Shown here in pieces: positions 57,339 to 64,000 of a DNA stretch of 64,000 nt; position 1 is the first letter of the stretch; each line of letters opens with the position of its first letter. This DNA is from Oryzomicrobium terrae. GTDB taxonomy: Bacteria; Pseudomonadota; Gammaproteobacteria; Burkholderiales; Rhodocyclaceae. The notes beneath the pieces are model-generated. The model was not told the origin of the DNA. It saw nothing but the letters and a program-made list of their open reading frames with translations, and searched no databases. Where the stretch lies: assembly GCF_008274805.1 (NCBI RefSeq), contig NZ_CP022579.1:1054001-1118000 (forward strand), read 5' to 3'. A program made the translations under genes and the position numbers.

Positions 57339-57435
57339 GGAAGGGCGGCGTTCCCCGGTGGGGCGGCCGGTCTTCAAAACCGGAGGGGGCCGTCAGTCGG
57401 TCCCCGGTGGGTTCGACTCCCATTCCCTTCCGCCA
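57339..57435 (+). tRNA. selC: tRNA-Sec, anticodon TCA
   Basis: The gene has GGAAGGG...CCCTTCC acceptor ends, a long variable arm, anticodon loop CTTCAAA (anticodon TCA) on stem CCGGT/ACCGG, the T arm GTGGG-TTCGACT-CCCAT and encoded GCCA. At 97 bases it is close to E. coli selC (95). The eighth acceptor pair would be C-T in place of a Watson-Crick pair. Confidence 0.95.
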
Positions 57436-57479
57436 GTCCCCCGCCGTAATAATCCGTGCCGGGAGGCAAGGAGGCCGTG

Positions 57480-57737
57480 ATGAGTAAAACCGCGCTGAAT
57501 ATCCACGAGGCTGCCCAGGTGCTGGTCCAGGCGGCATTCTCGACCCACGATGCGGAAGTCGCGCTGGCCCAGGCGATCGAGCACGGGGAGTTGCACGCCA
57601 ACGTCAAGCGCTGGGCGTCGGAACAGTGGGCCGGTAAGCAATTGCCGGGCAACATCGTCCCCGTGGAAACCTTCATCGAGCGAACCGACTTGAACGCCTG
57701 GTTGGCCGCCAAAGGATTGGGCGTCCGCGCCGATTGA
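57480..57737 (+). CDS. Small hypothetical protein after tRNA-Sec
   Basis: The 85-residue protein is helical with no signal or membrane segment (ALNIHEAAQVLVQAAFSTHDAEVALAQAIEHGELHANV ... WLAAKGLGVRAD). The ribosome binding site AAGGAGG precedes ATG 57480. The end half looks vaguely like a DNA-binding helix (ALAQAIEHGELHANVKRW resembles excisionase or MerR-type turns), but this is weak. I do not recognise the family. It is 44 bases after the selC gene. The following 57738-57940 is noncoding with nothing recognised. Confidence 0.65.
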   Translation: MSKTALNIHEAAQVLVQAAFSTHDAEVALAQAIEHGELHANVKRWASEQWAGKQLPGNIVPVETFIERTDLNAWLAAKGLGVRAD

Positions 57738-57940
57738 CGGCGCGACCCTGCAGAGGCCGCACCCGTAGCCGTAGGCCTATTGTCCGCACCGACGCCGGTC
57801 TGGCGGGCCCCGCGCGGGCGTAGGCGACGTGGCCGCTCCAGGGCTGCATTTCCTGGCTTTTGCCGGCCAGCCTGCCGGGGATGCTTTGCCTATCACTTGT
57901 CCACTACCACCCCAGATGCGCGTGCTAGCTCCCGCTTGAG

Positions 57941-59143
57941 ATGAAACTCCCGCTCGAACGACTCATTCTCTCGGCCTTCGCCATCGGCTTCGCGGTGTTC
58001 GTTGCCGCGGCCTGGTTGGCGATCAAGGACGGGCGCGCCTACCTGGAGAGCGAGCAGCGCATCTTGCGCATCAACGAAACCCTGCTGGCCTTGGAGCAAG
58101 TGCTGGGCAACCTGCGCGATGCCGAAACCGGCCAGCGCGGCTACCTGCTGACCGGTGAGGCCGGTTACCTGGAGCCCTATTTTCGTGCCAATCGGCGCCA
58201 GGATCAGTTGCTCGCTTACTTGCGCGAGCGACTCGACGACGACCCCCAGTGGGCACCCCTGCTCGACGAAATGGAAACCCTGCGTCGGGAGAAGATGACC
58301 GAGCTGGCCTTCACTATCCACTTGCGCAACACCAAGGGCCTGGAGGCGGCCATGCGCGTGGTGGATAGTGGCCAGGGCAAGGAAACCATGGACCGGCTGC
58401 GGGTGGTCATCGATTTGCCCTACCACACCAAGCAGGACGAATTGCGCCAGGAAGTGGCCGACAGCAAGGAGCGGGCGCGCCAGTCACGCTTCAGCCTGAT
58501 GTTCTTCGGCGGTATCACCCTGCTCGGCCTGATCGGCACCTACTGGGCGGTGGCCGAGGATATCCGGGGCAAGCGCCTGCTGCGCGAGCGGCTTGCCCAT
58601 GAGGCCACCCACGATGCGCTCACCGGGCTGCCCAATCGCCGCTATTTCATGGACTGGCTGACCCGCCTGGTGGCCCAGGCAGAGCGGCGCGGCCGGCCGG
58701 TGGCCCTGCTGTTCATCGACCTGGACGGTTTCAAGAGCGTGAACGACCGCTTCGGCCACGAGGTCGGCGATGCCCTGCTCCAGGAGGTGGCCAATCGCTT
58801 CCAGCGCCTGGTGCGGGAAAGCGATGTGCTGGCACGCTTGGCCGGCGACGAATTCGCCGTGTTGATGCCCGAAGTGGCTTCCCCATCGGATGCGGAGCAC
58901 CTGGCCCGGCGCCTGATCGCTGGACTCGATCCGGCCGCCAACCGGCCGTTGCTGCGGGCCCAGCCCGAAGCCTCGGTCGGCGCCAGCATCGGTATCGCCC
59001 TGGCCAGCGGCGGTAATCCGGATATGCTGGTGGCCGAGGCCGACGAGGCCATGTACGCGGCCAAGGCGGCCGGCAAGAACTGCTTCCGCCTGGCGCCGCC
59101 CCGGCCGGTTGCGGCCGCTGCCGCCACCCTGCCCGACGCCTGA
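57941..59143 (+). CDS. CHASE3/GGDEF diguanylate cyclase
   Basis: The 400-residue protein has TM1 (about 7-27), a CHASE3 sensor (about 40-175; VLGNLRDAETGQRGYLLTGEAGYLEPY), TM2 (about 186-206) and a GGDEF domain. The active loop reads RLAGDEFAVL: AGDEF instead of GGDEF. The inhibitory site RESD lies exactly five residues before it. AGDEF variants can be active, so activity is likely but not certain. It makes c-di-GMP. The preceding noncoding DNA has no strong ribosome binding site. Confidence 0.88.
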   Translation: MKLPLERLILSAFAIGFAVFVAAAWLAIKDGRAYLESEQRILRINETLLALEQVLGNLRDAETGQRGYLLTGEAGYLEPYFRANRRQDQLLAYLRERLDDDPQWAPLLDEMETLRREKMTELAFTIHLRNTKGLEAAMRVVDSGQGKETMDRLRVVIDLPYHTKQDELRQEVADSKERARQSRFSLMFFGGITLLGLIGTYWAVAEDIRGKRLLRERLAHEATHDALTGLPNRRYFMDWLTRLVAQAERRGRPVALLFIDLDGFKSVNDRFGHEVGDALLQEVANRFQRLVRESDVLARLAGDEFAVLMPEVASPSDAEHLARRLIAGLDPAANRPLLRAQPEASVGASIGIALASGGNPDMLVAEADEAMYAAKAAGKNCFRLAPPRPVAAAAATLPDA

Positions 59144-59193
59144 TTGTTGAGGCGTTGCGGCGTTTTTCTGTCCCTTCCCGAATCCTGCAACCC

Positions 59194-59673
59194 ATGTCCG
59201 AACTGCGCGGCTGCTCCTTCCCCGACGACCTGCTCTACTGGCCGGAAAACCACCTGTGGTTTCGCCGCGACGGTGACGGCCTGCTGACCGTCGGCATCAC
59301 ACCCCTGGGCCTGGCCCTGTCCGGCGAGATCATCCTGTACTCGCCCAAGCCCCTGGGGGTGGAGCTGGATCCGGGGCGTTCCTTCGCCCTGCTCGAAGCG
59401 GGTAAGACCGTTTTTCCGATCAAGACGCCCCTGACGGTGCGCATGGCGGCGGCCAACCCGGCTCTCGATCCCGTCGCCACACCACTGAACAAGGACCCCT
59501 ACGGCGTCTGGCTGGCCCGTCTTGCCCCACTCAAATGGGACGAGGAGCAGGGCGCCCTGCATCCCTTTCCTGCCGCCCGAGCCGAATTCGAACGGATCAT
59601 GGACGTGTATGCCTTTAGCGATCCGGCCAGCTTCACGCCGCCCCTGACCCTGGAGCACCTGCGTGACTACTGA
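59194..59673 (+). CDS. GcvH-like lipoyl-domain protein
   Basis: The 159-residue protein has the glycine-cleavage H fold (NHLWFRRDGDGLLTVGITPLGLALSGEIILY). A lipoylation region LLEAGKTVFPIKTPLTVRM follows, with a Lys in the loop. The motif differs from classical GcvH (VESVKAASD). No gcvT or gcvP is nearby. GcvH-like proteins of this kind serve as lipoate carriers in sulfur metabolism or are of unknown role. It overlaps the DsrE-like gene by 11 bases. Confidence 0.72.
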   Translation: MSELRGCSFPDDLLYWPENHLWFRRDGDGLLTVGITPLGLALSGEIILYSPKPLGVELDPGRSFALLEAGKTVFPIKTPLTVRMAAANPALDPVATPLNKDPYGVWLARLAPLKWDEEQGALHPFPAARAEFERIMDVYAFSDPASFTPPLTLEHLRDY

Positions 59674-60079
59674 GGCAAGCGCACCGCCCCTGGCCACCCG
59701 CCTGGCGATCCTGGTCTGGGGGGCCGACCCCGAGGCGCCGCAGCGCTGCGCCACCCCCTTCTATTTCGCTGCCACGGCGGCGGCCTTCGACGCCGAGGTG
59801 GAGATGTACTTCACCGCCCGGGCCGTGGAGCTGCTGCGCGCCGGCGTGGCCGAAACCCTTCGGGCGGCCGAAGGCGACGCCAACGCCGCGGGCAAGACGG
59901 TTGCCCACTTCCTGCGCGAGGCCGCGGCCCTGGGCGTGAAAATGTTCGCCTGCCCCACGGCCATGGCCGCCCAGGGACTGCCCGCCGCCGAACTGCGCCG
60001 CGAAGTCACCGGCCAGGCGGGGGCGGCGGCCTACATCGGCCGCACCCTGGATCCGGCCTGGCGGACATTGACCTTCTAG
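59663..60079 (+). CDS. DsrE/DsrF-family protein
   Basis: The 138-residue protein begins with GTG at 59663 after GGAGC. It has the DsrE-type pattern LAILVWGADPEAPQRCATPFYFAATAAAFDAEVEMYFT and LGVKMFACPTAMAAQGL. DsrE-like proteins often carry sulfur on Cys; here Cys sits near 29 and in FACPT (about 95). It is translationally coupled to the GcvH-like gene, which suggests a joint thiol/sulfur transfer role. Confidence 0.75.
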   Translation: MTTEASAPPLATRLAILVWGADPEAPQRCATPFYFAATAAAFDAEVEMYFTARAVELLRAGVAETLRAAEGDANAAGKTVAHFLREAAALGVKMFACPTAMAAQGLPAAELRREVTGQAGAAAYIGRTLDPAWRTLTF

Positions 60080-60195
60080 CAACAGGGATGGGGTTGCCGG
60101 TCAAAATTGGCCATCGTACCGATGCGGTGGGGCGGCGAGCTGGGGTATAGTCCGCACATAACTCAACCTTTGGCGATACTCTCGGGAGAACGGTC

Positions 60196-60519
60196 ATGAC
60201 TTTTGTCGTCACCGACAACTGCATCAAGTGCAAATACACCGACTGCGTGGATGTCTGTCCTGTCGATTGCTTCCACGAAGGCCCCAACTTCCTGGTGATC
60301 GACCCGGACGAGTGCATCGACTGCTCGATCTGCGTGCCCGAGTGCCCGGCCGAGGCCATCTACGCCGAGGACGACGTGCCCCAGGCCCAGATCCAGTTCA
60401 TCGCCCTCAACGCCGAGCTGGCCAAGCAGTGGCCGGTGCTGGCCGAGAAGAAGGATTCCCTGCCCGACGCCGACGACTGGAACGGCACCCCGGATAAGCT
60501 CAAGCACCTGGAGCGCTGA
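60196..60519 (+). CDS. fdxA: 7Fe ferredoxin, FdxA
   Basis: The 107-residue cytoplasmic ferredoxin has [18 protein letters not shown] and [16 protein letters not shown]. The first motif provides [3Fe-4S] and the second [4Fe-4S]. The C-terminal extension is rich in Glu and Asp, as in other FdxA. A TATAGT element at 60146-60151 is a possible -10. It lies close before the nuclease gene but the two are not obviously related. Confidence 0.94.
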   Translation: MTFVVTDNCIKCKYTDCVDVCPVDCFHEGPNFLVIDPDECIDCSICVPECPAEAIYAEDDVPQAQIQFIALNAELAKQWPVLAEKKDSLPDADDWNGTPDKLKHLER

Positions 60520-60523
60520 CCGC

Positions 60524-63502
60524 TTGACCCTGCGCGATACCGCTCCCACGCTCCACACCCTGCCGCCCGGCCCGGACTTTCTGGACCGGGCGGCGGTCTT
60601 TGTGCTGGACGCCTTTGCCGCCGCCGGCTGCGATCCCGGCCAGGGCTGGGTGATCGCCCCCAACCTGCATCTGGCCGGGGAACTGCGCCGGGCCATTGCC
60701 CGGGCCGCCGGGCGCCCCATCCTGCTGCCGCGTTGCGACACCCTGGTGCGCCTGGCCGCCGCCCAGCCCTTGCCGCCGGGCTGCCCCGATCCCCTGCCGG
60801 ATTCTGCCCGCCTGCTGCTGCTGCGCCAGGCCCTGGCCGGCCGGCCCTGGTTTCACGACCGGGCCCTGTGGCACGTCGCCGCCGAACTGCTCAACCTGTT
60901 CGACGAACTGACCGCCCACGCGGTGCGCCTGCCTGGCAGCGCCGAGGATTTTGTTGCCCGCCTGGAAGCCGCCTACCGCCTCACCGCCAGCCAGCCCCTG
61001 GCCATGGAAGCCCGCCTGGTGCACGAGCTGTGGCGGGTGCTGAGCGACGATCCCCGTCCCGACAGTGCCGCCGCCCATGCCCTGCGCCTGGGCGCCCTGG
61101 CCGAATCCGCCAACCGCCCCCTGGTGGTGGTGTGCGAACGTCCCTGGGAAGGCGCCGAGGCCGAGTTCCTCGCCGCCTATGCTCGCCATGCGCCCCTCAC
61201 CGTGATCCACCCAGCGGAACGGGCTGCCGTGGCCGCGCCCCTACCCCGGGTTCTCGCCGCCGCCTGGCCGGCGGCCCGGAACGGCGATGGTGCCGGCGAA
61301 CGGTCCGTGCCACCCCTGGCCGAACGGGCCCGGGCTGTGGCGGCGGAGCTGGCGGCCGCATCGGGCGTGGTCACGGCCGCCAGCCAGGCGGAACCGGAGG
61401 TCGACACGGCGGCAACCCCGTCGCCCGCTGCAGCTTCCCGCCCCTCCGATGCTCCTCTGTCCGACCGGCTCGCCCTGATCCCCGCCCGGGGCCGGGAAGC
61501 CGAGGCCCGGGCCGCTACCGCCCAGGTGCTGGCCTGGCTGGGGGAGGGCCGTACCCGCCTGGCCCTGATCGCCCAGGACCGTCTCACCGCCCGCCGGGTG
61601 CGCGCCCTGCTGGAGCGCTACGGCGTGCGCGTCGCCGACGAGACCGGCTGGAAACTCTCCACGGCCCGGGCCGCCACCCTCACCGACAGTCTGCTCGAAG
61701 TGGCCCTTGGCCAGGCCGGGCGTCACCGCAGCGAGGCCGGTGGCGGGCAGGGCGGCGCCTACCACCGGGACGTCCTCGACCTGGCCAAGTCGCCCTTTGC
61801 CCTGGCCGACTGGCCGGCCGGCCGCCGCGAGGCCGCCGCCACCGCCTTGGAAAAGGCCGTCGCCCGAGCCAACGTGCGCACGGGCCTGGACCGCTTCCGC
61901 CGCGCCCTGGCCCAGGAGGCGGAACGCCTCGGCCGGGAAGGGGCTGCGCCGGCCCCTTCCGCCGAGGAGCAGGCCCTGGCAGCCGCCCAGGATCTGCTCG
62001 CCCGCATCGAGGAGGCGATCAACCGCCTCGGCCGCCGCGCCGCGCCCCTGCCCGAATGGATCGGCCGTCTGACCTGGGCCCTGGAAGGGTTGGCCGCCCT
62101 GGAACCGTTGTCCGGCGACGCCGCTGGCGAAGCCCTGTTGACCCTGCTTGCCACCCGGGCCGAGGAACTGGCCGGGGAGACCCTGCCGTTCACCCTGGCC
62201 GACTTCCGCCAATGGCTCGACCGGGAATGCGAGGCCGAGACCTTCCGCGACCGCACCATCGTCAGCCCGGTGGTCATGACCCACCTGGCCGCCGCTTTGC
62301 TGCGCCCCTTCGACGGCGCCCTGATTCTCGGCGGCGATGCCGAACAACTGGCACCGCCCCGGCCCGAATCGGCCTATTTCAACCAGACGGTGCGCCGCGA
62401 ATTGGGTTTGCCCGCCCCGGACGGCGCCGCCCGGCTGGAGGCCGATCTGTCCCTTTTGATCGCCACCGTGCCCCGGGTGACCGTGACTTGGCAGGAGGAG
62501 CGGGACGGCGAGGCCCGCCTGCTTGCGCCGCCCCTGGACCGCCTCTCCCTGCTGCACCGCCTGGCCTGGGGCGACGACCTGAAGCGCTCGCCCCTGGGGC
62601 TGCCCGAGGCGCCGCCCCCGGCCACGTTGGCCGACCTGCCCCTGGTTCCCTTGCCAGCACCCCTGGCCCAGGCCGCCCCGGTGCTTACCCCGGGCGACCT
62701 GCCCGAGGCGCTGACGGTAAGCGCCCTGGCCGACCTGGTGGCCTGCCCCTACCGCTTCTTCGCCCGCCGCGTGCTACGCCTCGGCGAGGCCGACGAGGTG
62801 GCCGAAGGCCTGGACAAGGCCGGCTATGGCGAATTGATCCACGGTGTGCTGGAACGCTTCCACGGCGCCCATCCGGTCATTGCCGCCCTGGCGCCAGAAG
62901 CGGCCCTGGCCGAACTCCAGGCGGCGGTGGACGAAGCCTTCCGCCCGGTGGTGGGCGACCACTACCTGTCGATCGCCTGGCGCCTGCGCTGGGAGGCCCG
63001 CCTCACCGCCTATTTGGACTGGCAGCGGCAGCGGGAAGCCGCCGGTTGGCGCTGGCAGGCCGGCGAACAGGCCTTCGCCCGGGCGCTGCCCCTGGCCGAC
63101 GGCGGCGTGGTGACCCTGAAGGGGCGCATCGACCGTATCGACGTGCACCCGGACGAAGGCACCGCCCTGTTCGACTACAAGCTGAAGCGCATCGACGCCC
63201 TGAAGAAGGCCTTGCCCGAGGACGTGCAGCTGCCCGCCTATGGCTGGATGGCCGCCGAGGGCCTGGCGGCCCAGGGGCTGGCCGAGGTCGGCCAGGCGGC
63301 CTACGTGGCCCTGGACGACGCCAGCGTCGGCCAGGTGTCGGTGGAGGGCGACCCCGCCGCTGCCGGCCTGGCCCAGGCCGAGCGCTTGGCACGGGCCTAT
63401 GCCGACATGCGCGCCGGCACGCCGCTGCCCGCCCACGGCAGCCTCAACGCCTGCGCCTGGTGCGAGGCCGCCGGGCTGTGCCGCACCCCGCACCGGGAGT
63501 AA
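60524..63502 (+). CDS. AddB-type PD-(D/E)XK nuclease of a double-strand break repair complex
   Basis: The 992-residue protein starts with TTG at 60524, 4 bases after fdxA. The C-terminal nuclease has RIDRIDVHPDEGTALFDYKLK, the PD-(D/E)XK core. The iron-sulfur staple cysteines are in VACPYRFFARR (about 745) and near the C terminus CAWCEAAGLC, the AddB arrangement. The N-terminal part is an inactivated helicase-like region. A UvrD-type helicase (AddA) starts 116 bases downstream, so the two form an AddAB/RecBCD-like complex. Confidence 0.86.
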   Translation: MTLRDTAPTLHTLPPGPDFLDRAAVFVLDAFAAAGCDPGQGWVIAPNLHLAGELRRAIARAAGRPILLPRCDTLVRLAAAQPLPPGCPDPLPDSARLLLLRQALAGRPWFHDRALWHVAAELLNLFDELTAHAVRLPGSAEDFVARLEAAYRLTASQPLAMEARLVHELWRVLSDDPRPDSAAAHALRLGALAESANRPLVVVCERPWEGAEAEFLAAYARHAPLTVIHPAERAAVAAPLPRVLAAAWPAARNGDGAGERSVPPLAERARAVAAELAAASGVVTAASQAEPEVDTAATPSPAAASRPSDAPLSDRLALIPARGREAEARAATAQVLAWLGEGRTRLALIAQDRLTARRVRALLERYGVRVADETGWKLSTARAATLTDSLLEVALGQAGRHRSEAGGGQGGAYHRDVLDLAKSPFALADWPAGRREAAATALEKAVARANVRTGLDRFRRALAQEAERLGREGAAPAPSAEEQALAAAQDLLARIEEAINRLGRRAAPLPEWIGRLTWALEGLAALEPLSGDAAGEALLTLLATRAEELAGETLPFTLADFRQWLDRECEAETFRDRTIVSPVVMTHLAAALLRPFDGALILGGDAEQLAPPRPESAYFNQTVRRELGLPAPDGAARLEADLSLLIATVPRVTVTWQEERDGEARLLAPPLDRLSLLHRLAWGDDLKRSPLGLPEAPPPATLADLPLVPLPAPLAQAAPVLTPGDLPEALTVSALADLVACPYRFFARRVLRLGEADEVAEGLDKAGYGELIHGVLERFHGAHPVIAALAPEAALAELQAAVDEAFRPVVGDHYLSIAWRLRWEARLTAYLDWQRQREAAGWRWQAGEQAFARALPLADGGVVTLKGRIDRIDVHPDEGTALFDYKLKRIDALKKALPEDVQLPAYGWMAAEGLAAQGLAEVGQAAYVALDDASVGQVSVEGDPAAAGLAQAERLARAYADMRAGTPLPAHGSLNACAWCEAAGLCRTPHRE

Positions 63503-63618
63503 GGGCCTGACTTCGGCGCCGACGCGCACCCTCGCTTGCTCCCCGTCTTCTGCCCAGACCTGCCCTGCCAACTCCCCTTGCTTCCCGTCCATTTCCCTTT
63601 TTTGCCGCGCCCCCGCCC

Positions 63619-64000
63619 ATGACCACCGACGATCTGATCCGCCAAGCTCTCGATCCGCGCCGTTCAGTGGTGGTGGAAGCCTGCGCCGGCAGTGGCAAGA
63701 CCTGGCTGCTCGCCTCGCGCATCCTGCGTCTGCTGTTGGCCGGGGTGGCGCCCTCCGAGATCCTGGCCATCACCTTCACCCGCAAGGCCGCCCGGGAGAT
63801 CGAGGAACGGGTGCGCGGCTGGCTGCGCGACATGGCGGTGGCCGACGACGCGACCCTGGCCCGCTTCCTGGCTGAGCGGGCGGTGCCCATTCCCGCGGCC
63901 GACCAGCAGCAGGCCCAGGCCGATGCCCTGCTCAGCCGCGCCCGGGGCCTCTACGAGGCGGTGCTGGCCGCCGAGCCGGGGCTGTCGGTGCATACTTTTC
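63619..64000 (+). CDS. AddA-type UvrD-like helicase-nuclease, N-terminal part, truncated by window edge
   Basis: The first 127 residues have Walker A VEACAGSGKTWLLASR and motif Ia LAITFTRKAAREIEERV, as in UvrD/Rep and AddA helicases. The frame runs off the right edge. It follows the AddB-type gene and would be its helicase partner. Confidence 0.88.
   Translation, partial: MTTDDLIRQALDPRRSVVVEACAGSGKTWLLASRILRLLLAGVAPSEILAITFTRKAAREIEERVRGWLRDMAVADDATLARFLAERAVPIPAADQQQAQADALLSRARGLYEAVLAAEPGLSVHTF

Noticed and set aside
57339-57480. tRNA-Sec 3' end as a phage attachment site with an integrated element
   Set aside because: No integrase or foreign-looking genes follow; only one small gene and a GGDEF gene.

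Overview
The window is about 64 kb of high-GC chromosomal DNA with the gene content of a respiratory betaproteobacterium, most likely in the Rhodocyclales (Azospira/Dechlorosoma, Thauera or Azoarcus-like). The assignment rests on assimilatory nitrite reductase and nitrate uptake next to a membrane selenocysteine formate dehydrogenase, NsrR, PutA and many c-di-GMP and chemotaxis genes. It is inference from gene content, not a database match. I see no phage, insertion sequence or CRISPR array.

Layout. 1-527: start of a membrane sensor (minus, cut by the window edge). 755-9362: nitrogen assimilation block with nirBD, a sirohydrochlorin chelatase, the ANTAR antiterminator nasT and a nitrate ABC transporter (nrtABD-like). 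9611-18572: signalling genes, namely HD-GYP, an MCP, a ChaN-like lipo/heme protein and a membrane CheA-like kinase with CheY and CheX. 18569-24564 (minus): allophanate hydrolase, ABC importer, GntR regulator and DUF2127. 24799-30274: tRNA-Arg(CCT), peroxiredoxin, Lrp-type regulator and putA. 30438-34074: sigma-54 response regulator and sensor kinase. 34370-39459: peroxiredoxin, DUF4197, nsrR, DUF2249, ferredoxin-NADP reductase, serA and hemerythrin. 39476-41445: arsenite pump with an ArsR-ArsC fusion. 41529-47787: LysR, pirin and a tripartite EmrAB-TolC-like pump. 48079-57435: the whole formate dehydrogenase/selenocysteine island (fdnGHI, fdhE, selA, selB, tRNA-Sec). 57480-64000: small protein, GGDEF protein, GcvH-like and DsrE-like pair, 7Fe ferredoxin and AddB/AddA-type nuclease-helicase (AddA cut by the window edge).

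Regulation is the most striking part. Reading the intergenic DNA reveals five sigma-54 promoters with exact GG-N10-GC spacing. Four have an upstream GCAC-N7-GTGC dyad of NtrC type: nirBD, nasT, the nitrate transporter and the allophanate hydrolase operon. The nirBD and nitrate transporter transcripts also begin with a pair of hexaloop hairpins (A at loop position 1, G at position 4), the RNA target of ANTAR proteins. In the transporter leader the second hairpin overlaps a strong terminator. So nitrogen starvation (NtrC) would drive both the operons and nasT, while nitrate/nitrite (NasT) would release attenuation. The fifth sigma-54 promoter precedes the selenocysteine formate dehydrogenase and carries its own set of GGACA-N3-TGTCC dyads, which fit no regulator I can name. 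A family of roughly 60-bp palindromic repeats lies in intergenic regions and, in one case, inside the nrtB reading frame.
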